Shown: positions 1 through 8,648 of the stretch, piece by piece
Layout of the letters: every line of letters begins with the position of its first letter
How positions within the stretch are numbered: the stretch's first letter is position 1
Source: Hyphomicrobiales bacterium
GTDB lineage: Bacteria; Pseudomonadota; Alphaproteobacteria; Rhizobiales; Xanthobacteraceae
NCBI GenBank assembly: GCA_009377695.1
Contig: WHTP01000028.1
Span: 1-49,173, forward strand
Reading direction: 5' to 3'
DNA length: 49,173 nucleotides
Made by a program: the position numbers and the translations under genes
Notes under the pieces: model-generated
The model's database searches: none
What the model was told of the DNA's origin: nothing
What the model saw: the letters and a program-made list of their open reading frames with translations, nothing else

Positions 1-44
1 AAACCTTCGTCTCATGCCAGCGTTGGCTGGTAACGGCTGCACAA

Positions 45-1022
45 TCATTGCAGTGGGGCGATGCCTTGACTCTTGGCGGCTGCCGCAAGCATAGCGCGCT
101 GCTCGTCGATGGAGGCCGTGAATTCGGCTGCGCTTCCAAAATTGAGCATCTGCCCCGTTAACGTGAGCCGCTCGGCAACGATCGGATCACTGGTGGCGCT
201 CTTGACGTCGGCTGCGATCTGCTCGCGCAAGGCGGTAGGCATGTTCTTCGGGCCGAACAGGCCAGCCAATCCGTCCAACGTCAGCTCGGGATAGCCAGCT
301 TCCCTCACGGTCGGAATGTTCGAGAGTGACGGAGCCCTGATGCTGTTGGTCACGGCGATGAGCTTGATCTTGCCGGCCTGGAGTTGCGGCCGCAGCGTCG
401 GGAGCGATGCGTCGCAGACCTGGATGGTCCCGGCGGCGAGATCGTTGGCGGCGTCCTGTGGATTACGGTAGGGCACGCGTGCCATGTTCAGGTTGTTTTT
501 CTTGAGAAAGCCCGCAAACAAAAAGTCGATCGCGCCGGTCGTGCCCGCCCAGTTGAGCTTTCCCGGTTGCGCCCGCACCATGTCGGCGAGCTCTTTCAGG
601 GAATTGACCGGGAGCGATGCAGGAACCGCAACAGCGAGGATGAGATTCCATCCCCGCGCAATCGGCGCAAGGTCGCTCTGCTTGTAGGGTAGATTAGGGA
701 TCATATACGGGTGGGCAGTAAACGACGACGACGGTGCTCCGAGCAGAACGTGGTCGTCGTTGGCGCTTAGAAACGTGGTGATGGCTACGATCCCATCGCC
801 GCCAGGGCGATTCTCGACCACGACCGGCTGATTCCAGCGCTTGGTCAAGCGATCGGCGAGGAGGCGCATCCCGATATCCGTTCCGCTGCCTGCGCCAAGC
901 GTCACAATGAACCTGACCGGCCGCTGCGGCCAGCTTTGCGCATATCCCCGCGTGTCGCCCAATATACCTGCGACAAGTACCGCGCTCGCCGCGACTGCGA
1001 TCGTTCGCCAAAAACCGGACAT
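45..1022 (-). CDS. Tripartite tricarboxylate transporter (Bug family) substrate-binding protein
   Basis: Periplasmic solute-binding protein of the TctC/Bug family, which captures carboxylates or small aromatic acids for TctAB-type permeases. The start at 1022 (MSGFWRT...) gives 325 residues, the family's usual length; the open frame runs further upstream but without protein-like sequence. Residues 1-29 form a signal peptide ending near GYAQ, followed by the mature start SWPQRPVRFIV. Family hallmarks seen are ENRPGGDG after the first beta-strand region and the D-x-x-LPT/IPTVREAGYPEL segment near the C-terminus. No TctA/TctB genes adjoin it, so it is an orphan binding protein. It is divergent from the GntR regulator gene, with a CGTATACG palindrome between them, suggesting control by that regulator. 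Substrate unknown. Confidence 0.9.
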   Translation of the reverse strand: MSGFWRTIAVAASAVLVAGILGDTRGYAQSWPQRPVRFIVTLGAGSGTDIGMRLLADRLTKRWNQPVVVENRPGGDGIVAITTFLSANDDHVLLGAPSSSFTAHPYMIPNLPYKQSDLAPIARGWNLILAVAVPASLPVNSLKELADMVRAQPGKLNWAGTTGAIDFLFAGFLKKNNLNMARVPYRNPQDAANDLAAGTIQVCDASLPTLRPQLQAGKIKLIAVTNSIRAPSLSNIPTVREAGYPELTLDGLAGLFGPKNMPTALREQIAADVKSATSDPIVAERLTLTGQMLNFGSAAEFTASIDEQRAMLAAAAKSQGIAPLQ

Positions 1023-1348
1023 GGTAGGTGCCCCCGCTGCTGAATGAGAGGTTCCCCGGCACTTGTTGCATACGCTATGGTGAAAACGTATACGTGTCAA
1101 ATTGCTGCTGGCCCATACAGTCCGAATCGGCGTCCAAATGCCGTCGGCTCGCCGAGGCGATATCAATGCGGAGCGATGGCTCCGCCATTGAAGCTGCAGC
1201 ATGATCGGGAGGAAAGGAAACGCAGTGACCAGTGGTTGGGAAGCACGTCGGCGCGCGATCGCGGGCTGGAAAACAATGCCGGCTGCTCCCGGACATTCAC
1301 CGCGATTGTGTGCCGATGCGTAAGCCGAGCATCTTAAAGGGGCCCGAC
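1023..1348. promoter_or_regulatory. Divergent promoter region between Bug protein and GntR regulator
   Basis: No gene is supported here. The region holds the start signals for both divergent genes, one copy of the CGTATACG palindrome (1087-1094), and an AAAGGGG ribosome-binding site just before the regulator start. Confidence 0.5.
1086..1095. promoter_or_regulatory. Putative GntR operator, copy 1 (ACGTATACGT)
   Basis: Perfect 10-base palindrome ACGTATACGT. The 8-base core CGTATACG recurs twice at 2063-2090. GTATAC-centred palindromes are typical of FCD-type GntR regulators, and the GntR gene is next door. Operator function is inferred. Confidence 0.55.
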
Positions 1349-2032
1349 ATGACCCTTTCCGATAAGGTTTTCCGAGCGCTCGCCGAGGCTATCGTGTCCG
1401 GACGGCTGAAACCCGGACAGCGCCTGGACGAGCCGAGCGTGTGCCGCGAGTTCGGCGTGTCGCGGACGCCGGTGCGCGAAGCGCTTCGCCGGCTCAGCGG
1501 CACGGAATTGGTCGAGATGATTCCGAGAAAAGGCGTCACCGTCGCGCAAATTGACGTCGAGCAACTCACCGAAATGTATGAGGCGCTCGCGGAATTCGAA
1601 GGTCTTTGCGCACGATTGAGCGCCGTGAGAATGACCGCAGTGGAGAAAAAGCGGCTTGAAATGTTGAATGCAAGCCGCGAAAGCAGGATGGCCAAAGGCA
1701 ATCGGGATGATTTCGCTGCGCTTAACATCGAATTTCACGAGGCCATTTATCAGGGTTCCCACAGTCCCAGTATCGCGAGCGTTGCCAGAAGTTTCCGCCA
1801 ACGGGTCGATCCGTTTCGGATCCTGCAATTTGCGCCCGGGCAGACCGAACATTCGTTCGGCGAACATGATCAGATCGTACAAGCGATCGTAGCCTCCGAC
1901 GCTGACGGGGCATGGCGCGCGATGCGCGACCATGTGACTCGGGTTGGCGTTCACGCGATTGAGAATCTTTCAATTCAGCGCGCCGGGCTGCCGGCGGGAT
2001 CCGTCCCTCGGCGCGCGCGATCGTTCGTCTAG
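1349..2032 (+). CDS. GntR family transcriptional regulator, FCD subfamily
   Basis: DNA-binding regulator with an N-terminal winged helix (residues about 5-70, with SGRLKPGQRL, EFGVSRTPVREALRRL and a GLI-like wing) and a C-terminal all-helical FCD ligand-binding domain (about 75-215; metal-ligand-like residues N-x-x-FH and later H residues). The start at 1349 is chosen because AAAGGGG lies 8 bases upstream; an in-frame ATG at 1316 lacks a ribosome-binding site. The length, 227 residues, is normal for the family. It lies between an orphan Bug protein (divergent) and the Mo-hydroxylase operon (same direction, 148 bases downstream), and CGTATACG palindromes occur in both flanking promoter regions. 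Likely a substrate-responsive repressor of uptake and oxidation genes. Confidence 0.9.
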   Translation: MTLSDKVFRALAEAIVSGRLKPGQRLDEPSVCREFGVSRTPVREALRRLSGTELVEMIPRKGVTVAQIDVEQLTEMYEALAEFEGLCARLSAVRMTAVEKKRLEMLNASRESRMAKGNRDDFAALNIEFHEAIYQGSHSPSIASVARSFRQRVDPFRILQFAPGQTEHSFGEHDQIVQAIVASDADGAWRAMRDHVTRVGVHAIENLSIQRAGLPAGSVPRRARSFV

Positions 2033-2060
2033 TTCCGATCTGTAGTTCCGATTTGGATTT

Positions 2061-2090
2061 TACGTATACGGAAGTTCTTGTGCGTATACG
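2061..2090. promoter_or_regulatory. Putative GntR operator, copies 2 and 3
   Basis: Two exact CGTATACG palindromes, at 2063-2070 and 2083-2090. They are spaced 20 bases apart centre to centre, about two helical turns, so dimers would bind the same face. They lie about 90 bases upstream of the molybdenum hydroxylase start. Function is inferred from context and family. Confidence 0.6.
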
Positions 2091-2180
2091 AAGCCCCCGC
2101 TAGATTGTTGCCAACAACGTTGAGCCTCGTGCGTTGCCTGGGACTTCCAGCGTCGAGAAATCCTGTTTCGAGAATCCTGC

Positions 2181-3953
2181 ATGACTCCTCGCGCACCGTC
2201 GAACGGCTGGATTGGTGCAAGCCTGCCGCGCAAGGAAGACGAGCGTTTCCTCCTCGGCCACGGCAAATACATCGCCGATTTGCGGATGCCTGGCGTTCAA
2301 GACGTTGCCTTTGTGCGAAGCCAGGTTGCGAGCGGTTGCGTGCGGCAGGTCGGCAAGCCGGATGGTTACGCAGAGCGGGTGTTCACGCTCGCCGATCTTG
2401 GTCCATTGACGATTTTGGAGGCCGGACCCGAGCTGCCTCAGCATAAGCTTAGTCCGTTTCCGCCACTCGCCGACGGCTGCGTGCGCTACGTTGGACAGCC
2501 GATCGCCGCGTGCTTGCAGCCGACGCGCGCACTCGCCGAAGATCTGGCAGATCGCGTGACTGTCGATGTCGAGCAACGGGCGGCGGTTGTGGACAGCGTT
2601 GCGGCCATGCGCGCGGACAGCCCACGTGTCTTCGATCATTGGGCCGATAACGCCTACATCACCAGCACCGTCGTCGAAGGCACTCCGCAAACGCTCGCCG
2701 CGGCGCCCGTACGAATACGTCGCCAGTTTCGGATGAACCGGCAGGCGACGGTTTCGCTCGAATGCCGCGGTGTCCTCGCCTATTGGGATCACCGGCTCAA
2801 TGAGCTGGTCGTCTATCTCTCGACCCAGGGCGGGCAGGTCAAGCGGCTGGGCTTATCGCAGATTCTCGGTCTGCCCGAGAACCAGGTCCGCGTCATCGCC
2901 CCAGACATTGGAGGCGGCTTTGGCGGCAAGAACCGCCTGATGCCGGAGGATGTCGCAATCGCGGCAATCGCTCTGAAAGTCGGCCATCCCGTGCGATGGA
3001 TCGAAGACCGCCGTGAGCATCTGCTCGCGTCGGTTCATGCGCGCGATCACACTTACGATCTCACTTTGTCGGCCGAAAGGGACGGCACGCTGCTCGGCGT
3101 CGAGGGCGACATCTATGTCGATGCCGGTGCCTACGCGCTGTGGCCGACCGGTGCATTCCAGGAAGCGAGCATGGCCTCGCGCAACCTGACCGGCCCGTAT
3201 CGCATCCGCCATCTAAATCTGAAGACGTACACGGTCGCTACCAACAAGGCGCCGATGGGGCCGTATCGCGGCGTCGCGCGACCGGGCGCCTGTTTTGCGA
3301 TCGAACGGCTGGTCGATGAAATGGCCCGCGAACTCGGCCGCGAGCCGTTCGATTTGCGCCGTCAGAACATCGTCACCGCCGCCGAGCTTCCATACGACAC
3401 CGCCGCCGGCATGCGACTCGATACCGGCGATTATGTCGTCGCGCTCGATACGGCGCGCGACATGATCGATCTGTCTGCGGTGCGCGCGCGCCAAGCCGCC
3501 GGCGAGCCGGATGGACGCGCCATCGGCGTCGGATTTGCCTTCTATACCGAGCAGAGCGGTCACGGCACGGCGGAGTTCGCCAAGCGGAAGTTTCGCGTGA
3601 TTCCAGGCTACGAGTCGGCCAATTCGCGCATGCTGCCGGACGGCACCGTGATCATTCATGTCGGGGTGCAGAATCATGGCCAGGGTCACGAGACGACGCT
3701 TGCGCAAATTGCAGCGCATGAGTTGACCGTCGATCCCGATCGCATCTCCATTCGCTACGGCGACACCGCGACCAGCCCCTACGGGTTCGGCAGCTTTGCG
3801 TCGCGCTCGATCGTTTTCGCCGGCGGCGCGGTGGCGAAGTCGTGCCGGGCGCTCGTGGACAAGATCCGGCGGATTGGCGCGCATTTGTTACAGGTCGACA
3901 TTGCCGATACGCGCATCGAGGGTGGGCGGTGCATGGTCCGTCCGGAAAAGTGA
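2181..3953 (+). CDS. Xanthine dehydrogenase/CO dehydrogenase-family molybdopterin-binding subunit, N-terminal part (frameshifted)
   Basis: Large catalytic subunit of a three-subunit molybdenum hydroxylase (CoxL/XdhB type). The start MTPRAPSNGW leads into the conserved PRKEDERFLLGHGKY segment. The a/b hammerhead domain is followed by the cofactor-binding signature GGGFGGK near residue 245 and QNHGQGHETTL near residue 500. The loop reads GPYRGVARPGA, without the cysteine of the AYRCSFR loop of true CO dehydrogenases, so it is not a CO dehydrogenase. The frame breaks near 3930: the last residues here (CMVRPEK) are out of frame, and the real protein continues in the next entry. Joined length would be about 786 residues, normal for the family. 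It is first in an operon with the FAD and iron-sulfur subunits. Substrate unknown; an aldehyde or N-heteroaromatic is typical. Confidence 0.9.
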   Translation: MTPRAPSNGWIGASLPRKEDERFLLGHGKYIADLRMPGVQDVAFVRSQVASGCVRQVGKPDGYAERVFTLADLGPLTILEAGPELPQHKLSPFPPLADGCVRYVGQPIAACLQPTRALAEDLADRVTVDVEQRAAVVDSVAAMRADSPRVFDHWADNAYITSTVVEGTPQTLAAAPVRIRRQFRMNRQATVSLECRGVLAYWDHRLNELVVYLSTQGGQVKRLGLSQILGLPENQVRVIAPDIGGGFGGKNRLMPEDVAIAAIALKVGHPVRWIEDRREHLLASVHARDHTYDLTLSAERDGTLLGVEGDIYVDAGAYALWPTGAFQEASMASRNLTGPYRIRHLNLKTYTVATNKAPMGPYRGVARPGACFAIERLVDEMARELGREPFDLRRQNIVTAAELPYDTAAGMRLDTGDYVVALDTARDMIDLSAVRARQAAGEPDGRAIGVGFAFYTEQSGHGTAEFAKRKFRVIPGYESANSRMLPDGTVIIHVGVQNHGQGHETTLAQIAAHELTVDPDRISIRYGDTATSPYGFGSFASRSIVFAGGAVAKSCRALVDKIRRIGAHLLQVDIADTRIEGGRCMVRPEK

Positions 3954-4540
3954 GCGTCGGCGAAATCGCGTTCATCGCGAACGTGCGCCAGGACAAGCTT
4001 CCGACCGGAATGGAGCCTTTGCTGGAAGCGATCGGAACCTATGAGCCGACGATCAGTGGCGGTGTCTTTGCCTACGGCACCCATGCCGTTGTTGTCGCCG
4101 TCGATCCCGACAGTGGCGTGGTCGAGTTGCTCGACTACGTCGTCGCGGAAGACTGCGGCACGATGATCAATCCAATGATTGTCGACGGGCAGGTCCAGGG
4201 CGGGATTGCGCAGGGGATCGGAACGGCGCTGTACGAAGAAATTCCGTATGACGAGCTCGGTCAGCCGCTCGCCACGACGTTCGGCGACTACATGGTGCCG
4301 TGCGCACCGGAGATTCCGGACGTGCGGCTTGCGCACCTGATATCACCGGCGACCGCGACCGAATACGGCGTCAAAGGTCTCGGCGAGGGCGGTGCCATTG
4401 CGCCACCGGCGGCGATCGCAAACGCCGTCGCCGATGCGTTCCGTTCGATCCGCGCGAGCTTCAATGAAACGCCGCTGACGCCGCGCCGTGTATCGGAGGC
4501 AGTTGATGCTGCGCGCCACACCAAGGACGCTGCCGCATGA
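3930..4540 (+). pseudogene. Molybdopterin-binding subunit, C-terminal part in shifted frame
   Basis: Continuation of the preceding gene in the -1 frame. It begins with HGPSGKVSVGEIAF and carries EDCGTMINPMIVDGQ and GEGGAIAPPAAIANAV, the latter holding the catalytic Glu of molybdenum hydroxylases. One missing G in the run GGTGGGCGGTG (about 3921-3931) accounts for the shift. The stop overlaps the start of the FAD subunit (ATGA at 4537-4540), which shows this frame is the true end of the gene. Either a sequencing error or a recent inactivation. An ATG at 3842 is in this frame, but the sequence between 3842 and 3930 does not look like the family. Confidence 0.85.
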
Positions 4541-5373
4541 AATCGGCGCCGTTCGACTACGTACGACCTCGCACGGTGGCGGAGGCGAGTGCACTGCTCG
4601 CGCAAGCCGGCGTGAATGCGGCCGCCATCGCCGGCGGTCAATCGCTTGTCCCCATGCTCAATCTGAGGGTCGCGCAGGTCGATCTTCTGGTCGACCTCAG
4701 CCGCCTGGACGAGCTGAAGGCCGTCGGTGAAACGTCGGAAAACCTCCAAATCGGCGCCCTCACCACCCACGCTGCCATTGAAGACGGCATGATTCCCGAT
4801 CCTTTCGGCGGATTGATGCGGCGGGTTGCAAGCACGATCTCCTATCGCGCGGTGCGCAATTACGGGACCATCGGCGGCAGCATTGCGCTTGCGGACCCGG
4901 CCGCGGATTGGACGGGATGTCTGATCGCGCTCGGCGCCGTCGTCCGAATTGGCGGTCGCAACGGAGCGCGCGAACAGGCGGTGGAGGATTTCGTGCAGGG
5001 TACGTATTCAACCTCGTTGGGGCCCGGGGAGGTCATTCTCGGTTTTGACGTACCACGTTCGGACGCGCCGCTGCGCTGCGGCTTTGCCAAAGTTGCGCGC
5101 AAGAGCGGCGCGTTTGCGAATTCGATCGCGTACGTCGTCGTGCAGGGGAGGGGCGGTCTCGTGACCGTCGTGCTCGCGGCCGCGGCTCCGCGCCCGATCG
5201 TTCTCGCCGGTGCGGCGCGCCATCTCGCCAGCGGCGTGGATTCGGAAGACGCGTTGCGCGCCGCCGTTGCCGACGATCTCAAGACGTATTTACCGGACGC
5301 GGATCCCTATGAGACGCGACTGCACATCTCGACGGTCGTGCGGGCGGCGAGAGACATGCGGACGCAAACATGA
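4537..5373 (+). CDS. FAD-binding subunit of molybdenum hydroxylase (CoxM/XdhC type)
   Basis: Medium subunit passing electrons from the iron-sulfur clusters to FAD. 278 residues. The FAD contacts AIAGGQSLVPMLNLR (about 31-45) and TIGGSIALADPAADW (about 110-124) are both present, followed by the C-terminal CO-dehydrogenase flavoprotein domain. The gene overlaps its neighbours by ATGA on both sides, so the three subunits are translationally coupled in the order large-medium-small. Confidence 0.95.
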   Translation: MKSAPFDYVRPRTVAEASALLAQAGVNAAAIAGGQSLVPMLNLRVAQVDLLVDLSRLDELKAVGETSENLQIGALTTHAAIEDGMIPDPFGGLMRRVASTISYRAVRNYGTIGGSIALADPAADWTGCLIALGAVVRIGGRNGAREQAVEDFVQGTYSTSLGPGEVILGFDVPRSDAPLRCGFAKVARKSGAFANSIAYVVVQGRGGLVTVVLAAAAPRPIVLAGAARHLASGVDSEDALRAAVADDLKTYLPDADPYETRLHISTVVRAARDMRTQT

Positions 5374-5849
5374 AAATCACGGTCGAGCTCAATGGGGCCA
5401 AGGTCGTCCACGATGTGGAGCCGCGGGAAACGCTCGCAGACTTCGTGCGCGACCGCTGCGGGCTGACCGCGACGCATCTCGGGTGCGAGCACGGCGCGTG
5501 CGGCGCTTGTACGGTCGTCGTGGACGGACAGGTCACACGTTCATGCCTGGTGCTGGCCGTCATGTGCGACGGCCGATCGATCGATACGCTGGAAGGGCTC
5601 CGGAATAATCCGGCCATGGAAGTGTTGCGCAAGCACTTTCACGAGTGTCATGGTCTGCAATGTGGATTCTGCACGCCCGGCATGCTGATCATGGCACGAG
5701 ACATCCTTCAGCGCCTGCCTGGCCCCGACGCGAACACGGTTCGTCACGAACTCAGCGGACAAATCTGCCGGTGCACCGGGTATACCGGCATCGTCAAGGC
5801 GATCGTTGCGGCCGGACAAGAACTCGCGCGGGACACGCCGAACGGCTGA
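5370..5849 (+). CDS. (2Fe-2S)-binding subunit of molybdenum hydroxylase (CoxS type)
   Basis: Small electron-transfer subunit of 159 residues with two [2Fe-2S] clusters. The plant-type ferredoxin domain has C39, C44, C47 (CEHGACGAC) and C59. The helical second domain has C98-x2-C101 (CGFC) and C133-x-C135 (CRC). All eight ligands are present, so this subunit should be intact. Last gene of the coupled operon. Two inverted repeats follow within 60 bases. Confidence 0.96.
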   Translation: MKITVELNGAKVVHDVEPRETLADFVRDRCGLTATHLGCEHGACGACTVVVDGQVTRSCLVLAVMCDGRSIDTLEGLRNNPAMEVLRKHFHECHGLQCGFCTPGMLIMARDILQRLPGPDANTVRHELSGQICRCTGYTGIVKAIVAAGQELARDTPNG

Positions 5850-5870
5850 TGTATCTCAGCATGCGATACA
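5850..5870. promoter_or_regulatory. Inverted repeat TGTATC-N9-GATACA
   Basis: Perfect 6-base arms separated by 9 bases, starting right after the iron-sulfur subunit stop codon and 100 bases before the next Bug gene. The half-site TGTATC resembles a relaxed GTATAC operator half, so it may be another site for the GntR protein. It could also form a weak hairpin. Confidence 0.35.
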
Positions 5871-5885
5871 CCGTTTTCGAATATG

Positions 5886-5907
5886 CAACATGCATTCTGC
5901 ATGGTTG
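5886..5907. promoter_or_regulatory. Imperfect inverted repeat CAAC(C)ATGCA around TTC
   Basis: CAACATGCA and TGCATGGTTG form an almost perfect palindrome with a 3-base centre, about 65 bases upstream of the Bug gene at 5972. Regulatory role is a guess; it lacks the T-run of an intrinsic terminator. Confidence 0.3.
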
Positions 5908-5971
5908 AATGTCGCGATTCTCATTGCTGCCGGAGAAGCGGGTTGAGTAATCGCAAACGGGGGAGGGTACC

Positions 5972-7066
5972 ATGATTGCAAGCGACATCGCATGCGCGGC
6001 GACACCGAAATGGCCAGTCCTACGCGGTCGGCCACAGCGTGGCCGGTCGAGGTTGTCGCATGCAGCCGCCATCTGTCGTTTGGTTCGTTGGAGGTTGGGA
6101 TGCGTTGCTGCACTTTTGGCGGCTTTGGCGATATTTGCGTCCGCTCCGGCGTCCGCGCTGGATTATCCGACAAAGCCGGTGCGGATCATCCTGCCGTTCT
6201 CTGCCGGCGGCGCGGCTGACGTGTTGTGCAGGATCGCAGCGCAAGCCCTGAGCAAGCACTGGGGCCACACAGTCATCGTCGAAAATCGTGTCGGTGGTAA
6301 TACGGTGGTTGGCGCGACCGCCGCCGTGAGTAGCGCCCCTGACGGTTACACACTGTTCTATACCGGAGACCAGACGATCACGATCAATCCGCTGCTCTAT
6401 CCCGCACCATACAACGTCGAAAGGGATCTGACGCCGATCACATTGATCGCTCTCAACCCAATGTTGCTTGCAATCAAAAAGGACCTGCCAGCGACCACTG
6501 TCGGAGAATTCGTCGAATTGGCAAAGGCGAAGCCGAAGACGATCAGCTTCGGCTCATCGGGCGCAGGAAGTATTCAACGGCTGGCGATGGAATATTTTGC
6601 TCAGCTAACAGGCATCGAGTTGGTTCACCTCCCGTATCGTGGGTCGAATGAGACCGTTGCCGATATGCTAGGAGGTAACGTCGATTCCACTTTCAATGGC
6701 GTCTCCAATTTTGTGCAGTTGCTGAAAGCGGGCAGGGTACGCGCACTCGCTGTTTCCACCGGTCACCGCTCAAAGCAGGTTCCAGATATCCCGACGGTGC
6801 GGGAAGCCGGCGGGCCTGCTCTCCGATCATATGCGACGGTATCCTGGTTTGGCCTTTTTGCACCGACCGGTGTGCCGCAGGACATCCGTGACAGGATTCA
6901 GCAGGACTTGGGTCGCGTCCTCAAATCCCCCGAAGCGATCCAGGCGCTGGAAGCGCGCGGCTTTGAGCTCGTCGCCAGTACGGCTGACGAGTTCAGGAAG
7001 GTCATTGCTGAAGACACAGTCCGGTGGCGTGACGTCATCGATAAAGCAGGCATCAAAGCCCAATAG
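5972..7066 (+). CDS. Tripartite tricarboxylate transporter (Bug family) substrate-binding protein
   Basis: Second Bug-type periplasmic binding protein. The mature part starts LDYPTKPVRIILPFSAGG and carries VIVENRVGGNTVVG, SSAPDGYTLFY, GSSGAGS and DIPTVREAGG, all family hallmarks. The start at 5972 has a strong GGGGGAGGG site just upstream, but gives a long 54-residue leader with its hydrophobic core at about residues 40-54 (VAALLAALAIFASAPASA). A later non-ATG start may be used in vivo. Same direction as the Mo-hydroxylase operon and about 120 bases behind it, so it probably imports the hydroxylase substrate or a relative. It converges with nuoD, stops only 20 bases apart. Confidence 0.9.
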   Translation: MIASDIACAATPKWPVLRGRPQRGRSRLSHAAAICRLVRWRLGCVAALLAALAIFASAPASALDYPTKPVRIILPFSAGGAADVLCRIAAQALSKHWGHTVIVENRVGGNTVVGATAAVSSAPDGYTLFYTGDQTITINPLLYPAPYNVERDLTPITLIALNPMLLAIKKDLPATTVGEFVELAKAKPKTISFGSSGAGSIQRLAMEYFAQLTGIELVHLPYRGSNETVADMLGGNVDSTFNGVSNFVQLLKAGRVRALAVSTGHRSKQVPDIPTVREAGGPALRSYATVSWFGLFAPTGVPQDIRDRIQQDLGRVLKSPEAIQALEARGFELVASTADEFRKVIAEDTVRWRDVIDKAGIKAQ

Positions 7067-7086
7067 AGGTTGGCGAGGGGGCAGAC

Positions 7087-8277
7087 TCATCGATCAATCT
7101 CCCCGAACACGATATCCAGCGAGCCGATGATCGCGGAGACGTCAGCCAGCATGTGCCCGCGGCTCAAGAAGTCCATGGCCTGAAGATGGGCGAATGAGGG
7201 TGCCCGAATCTTGCACTTGTAAGGCCGGTTGGTGCCGTCCGCGACCAGGTAGACGCCGAACTCGCCCTTGGGTGCCTCGACTGCGGCATAGACCTCGCCG
7301 GCAGGTACGCGGTGGCCCTCGGAATAGAGCTTGAAATGGTGAATGGTCGATTCCATGGAGCGTTTCATTTCGCCGCGCCGAGGGGGGACGATCTTATTGT
7401 CCTTGACGGCGACCGGCCCTTGACCTTCGGGTAGCCGCAGCTTCTCCAGGCACTGCTTCATGATGCGTACCGACTGACGCATCTCTTCCATGCGCACGAG
7501 ATAGCGGTCGTAACAGTCGCCGTTCTTGCCGATCGGAATGTCGAAATCGAGCTCGGAGTAACATTCGTAGGGCTGCGCCTTGCGGAGGTCCCAGACCGCA
7601 CCGGAGCCGCGCACCATGACACCTGAAAATCCCCAACCCCAGGCGTCAACCAGCTTGACCTCGGCAATGCCGACGTTGCGCTGCTTGAAAATGCGGTTCT
7701 CCGTCAGCAAACCTTCGAGGTCGTCGCAAACCTGCAGGAACGGATCGCAGAACGCCCAGATATCGTCGAGGAGTGCGGGCGGCAAATCCTGGTGCACTCC
7801 TCCGACACGAAAATAGTTGGCGTGCATGCGCGCGCCCGAGGCGCGCTCGTAGAACACCATCAGCTTTTCGCGTTCTTCGAAGCCCCAGAGTGGAGGCGTG
7901 AGCGCGCCCACATCCAACGCCTGGGTGGTGATGTTGAGAAGATGCGAAAGCAGGCGGCCGATCTCGCAATAGAGCACGCGAATAAGCTGGCCGCGCTTGG
8001 GAACCGTGATGCCGAGCAGCTTTTCCGCAGCCAGGCAGAACGCGTGCTCCTGGTTCATCGGCGCGACGTAGTCGAGCCGGTCGAAGTAAGGCAGCGCCTG
8101 CAGATAGGTCTTGTGTTCGATCAGCTTCTCGGTGCCGCGATGCAGGAGACCAATATGCGGGTCAACGCGCTCGACGACTTCGCCGTCGAGCTCCAGCACA
8201 AGGCGCAGCACGCCGTGAGCCGCCGGGTGCTGGGGCCCGAAATTGAGTGTGAAATTGCGAGTGGCAGCCTCGGCCAT
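7087..8277 (-). CDS. nuoD: NADH-quinone oxidoreductase subunit D (stand-alone copy)
   Basis: 49-kDa subunit of respiratory complex I, part of the quinone-binding Q module. The start at 8277 ([18 protein letters not shown]) gives 396 residues, the usual NuoD length; the open frame extends 98 codons upstream without homology. Conserved segments are seen throughout: [14 protein letters not shown] near the N-terminus, [20 protein letters not shown], and the C-terminal [22 protein letters not shown]. No nuoC, nuoE or any other complex I gene is present in the window, so this is an isolated copy, probably a paralogue of one in a nuo operon elsewhere. The ribosome-binding site is weak. The sequence shows no sign of decay. 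Confidence 0.95.
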   Translation of the reverse strand: MAEAATRNFTLNFGPQHPAAHGVLRLVLELDGEVVERVDPHIGLLHRGTEKLIEHKTYLQALPYFDRLDYVAPMNQEHAFCLAAEKLLGITVPKRGQLIRVLYCEIGRLLSHLLNITTQALDVGALTPPLWGFEEREKLMVFYERASGARMHANYFRVGGVHQDLPPALLDDIWAFCDPFLQVCDDLEGLLTENRIFKQRNVGIAEVKLVDAWGWGFSGVMVRGSGAVWDLRKAQPYECYSELDFDIPIGKNGDCYDRYLVRMEEMRQSVRIMKQCLEKLRLPEGQGPVAVKDNKIVPPRRGEMKRSMESTIHHFKLYSEGHRVPAGEVYAAVEAPKGEFGVYLVADGTNRPYKCKIRAPSFAHLQAMDFLSRGHMLADVSAIIGSLDIVFGEIDR

Positions 8278-8648
8278 TGCGGATCCGATCAGCTGCGGGT
8301 GCAACGCCGGTTTTGTCGGTATGTTCCGCGGCACCCGCATAGCCTTGCACGTGCCAAGGAACTTTTCGCTCCCAGTGCCATGTCGATCTGTCGGCGCCGA
8401 TCGGGCGTTGTGGACATACCTTGCGCCGCTCATCGAAACACTACGACATGGCTGTATTTTCACTGCCTGAATATGGCCAGGAGCTAGGCGTGCCGAGCGC
8501 TTCATTGCAATCGGGGCTGACAGGTTGCTCGAACGGGTGCACTGGGACCGGATGTGCCTCGGCGTTGGCACAAAAGCTGGCGTTCAGCCGGGAACCTCGG
8601 CTGACGTGTTCGAGTTTCCCTTACTGCAAAAGTGCTAGGGAGGTAACC
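8278..8648. other. Gene-free divergent region between nuoD and a membrane protein gene
   Basis: Open frames crossing this region are upstream extensions of the two flanking genes and do not look like protein. The right end carries AGGGAGGTAACC, the ribosome-binding site of the next gene. No clear promoter or repeat is visible otherwise. Confidence 0.5.

Noticed and set aside
3213-3884. Long antisense frame within the Mo-hydroxylase gene
   Set aside because: Mirror of a strongly conserved gene in high-GC sequence; no ribosome-binding site or family match.
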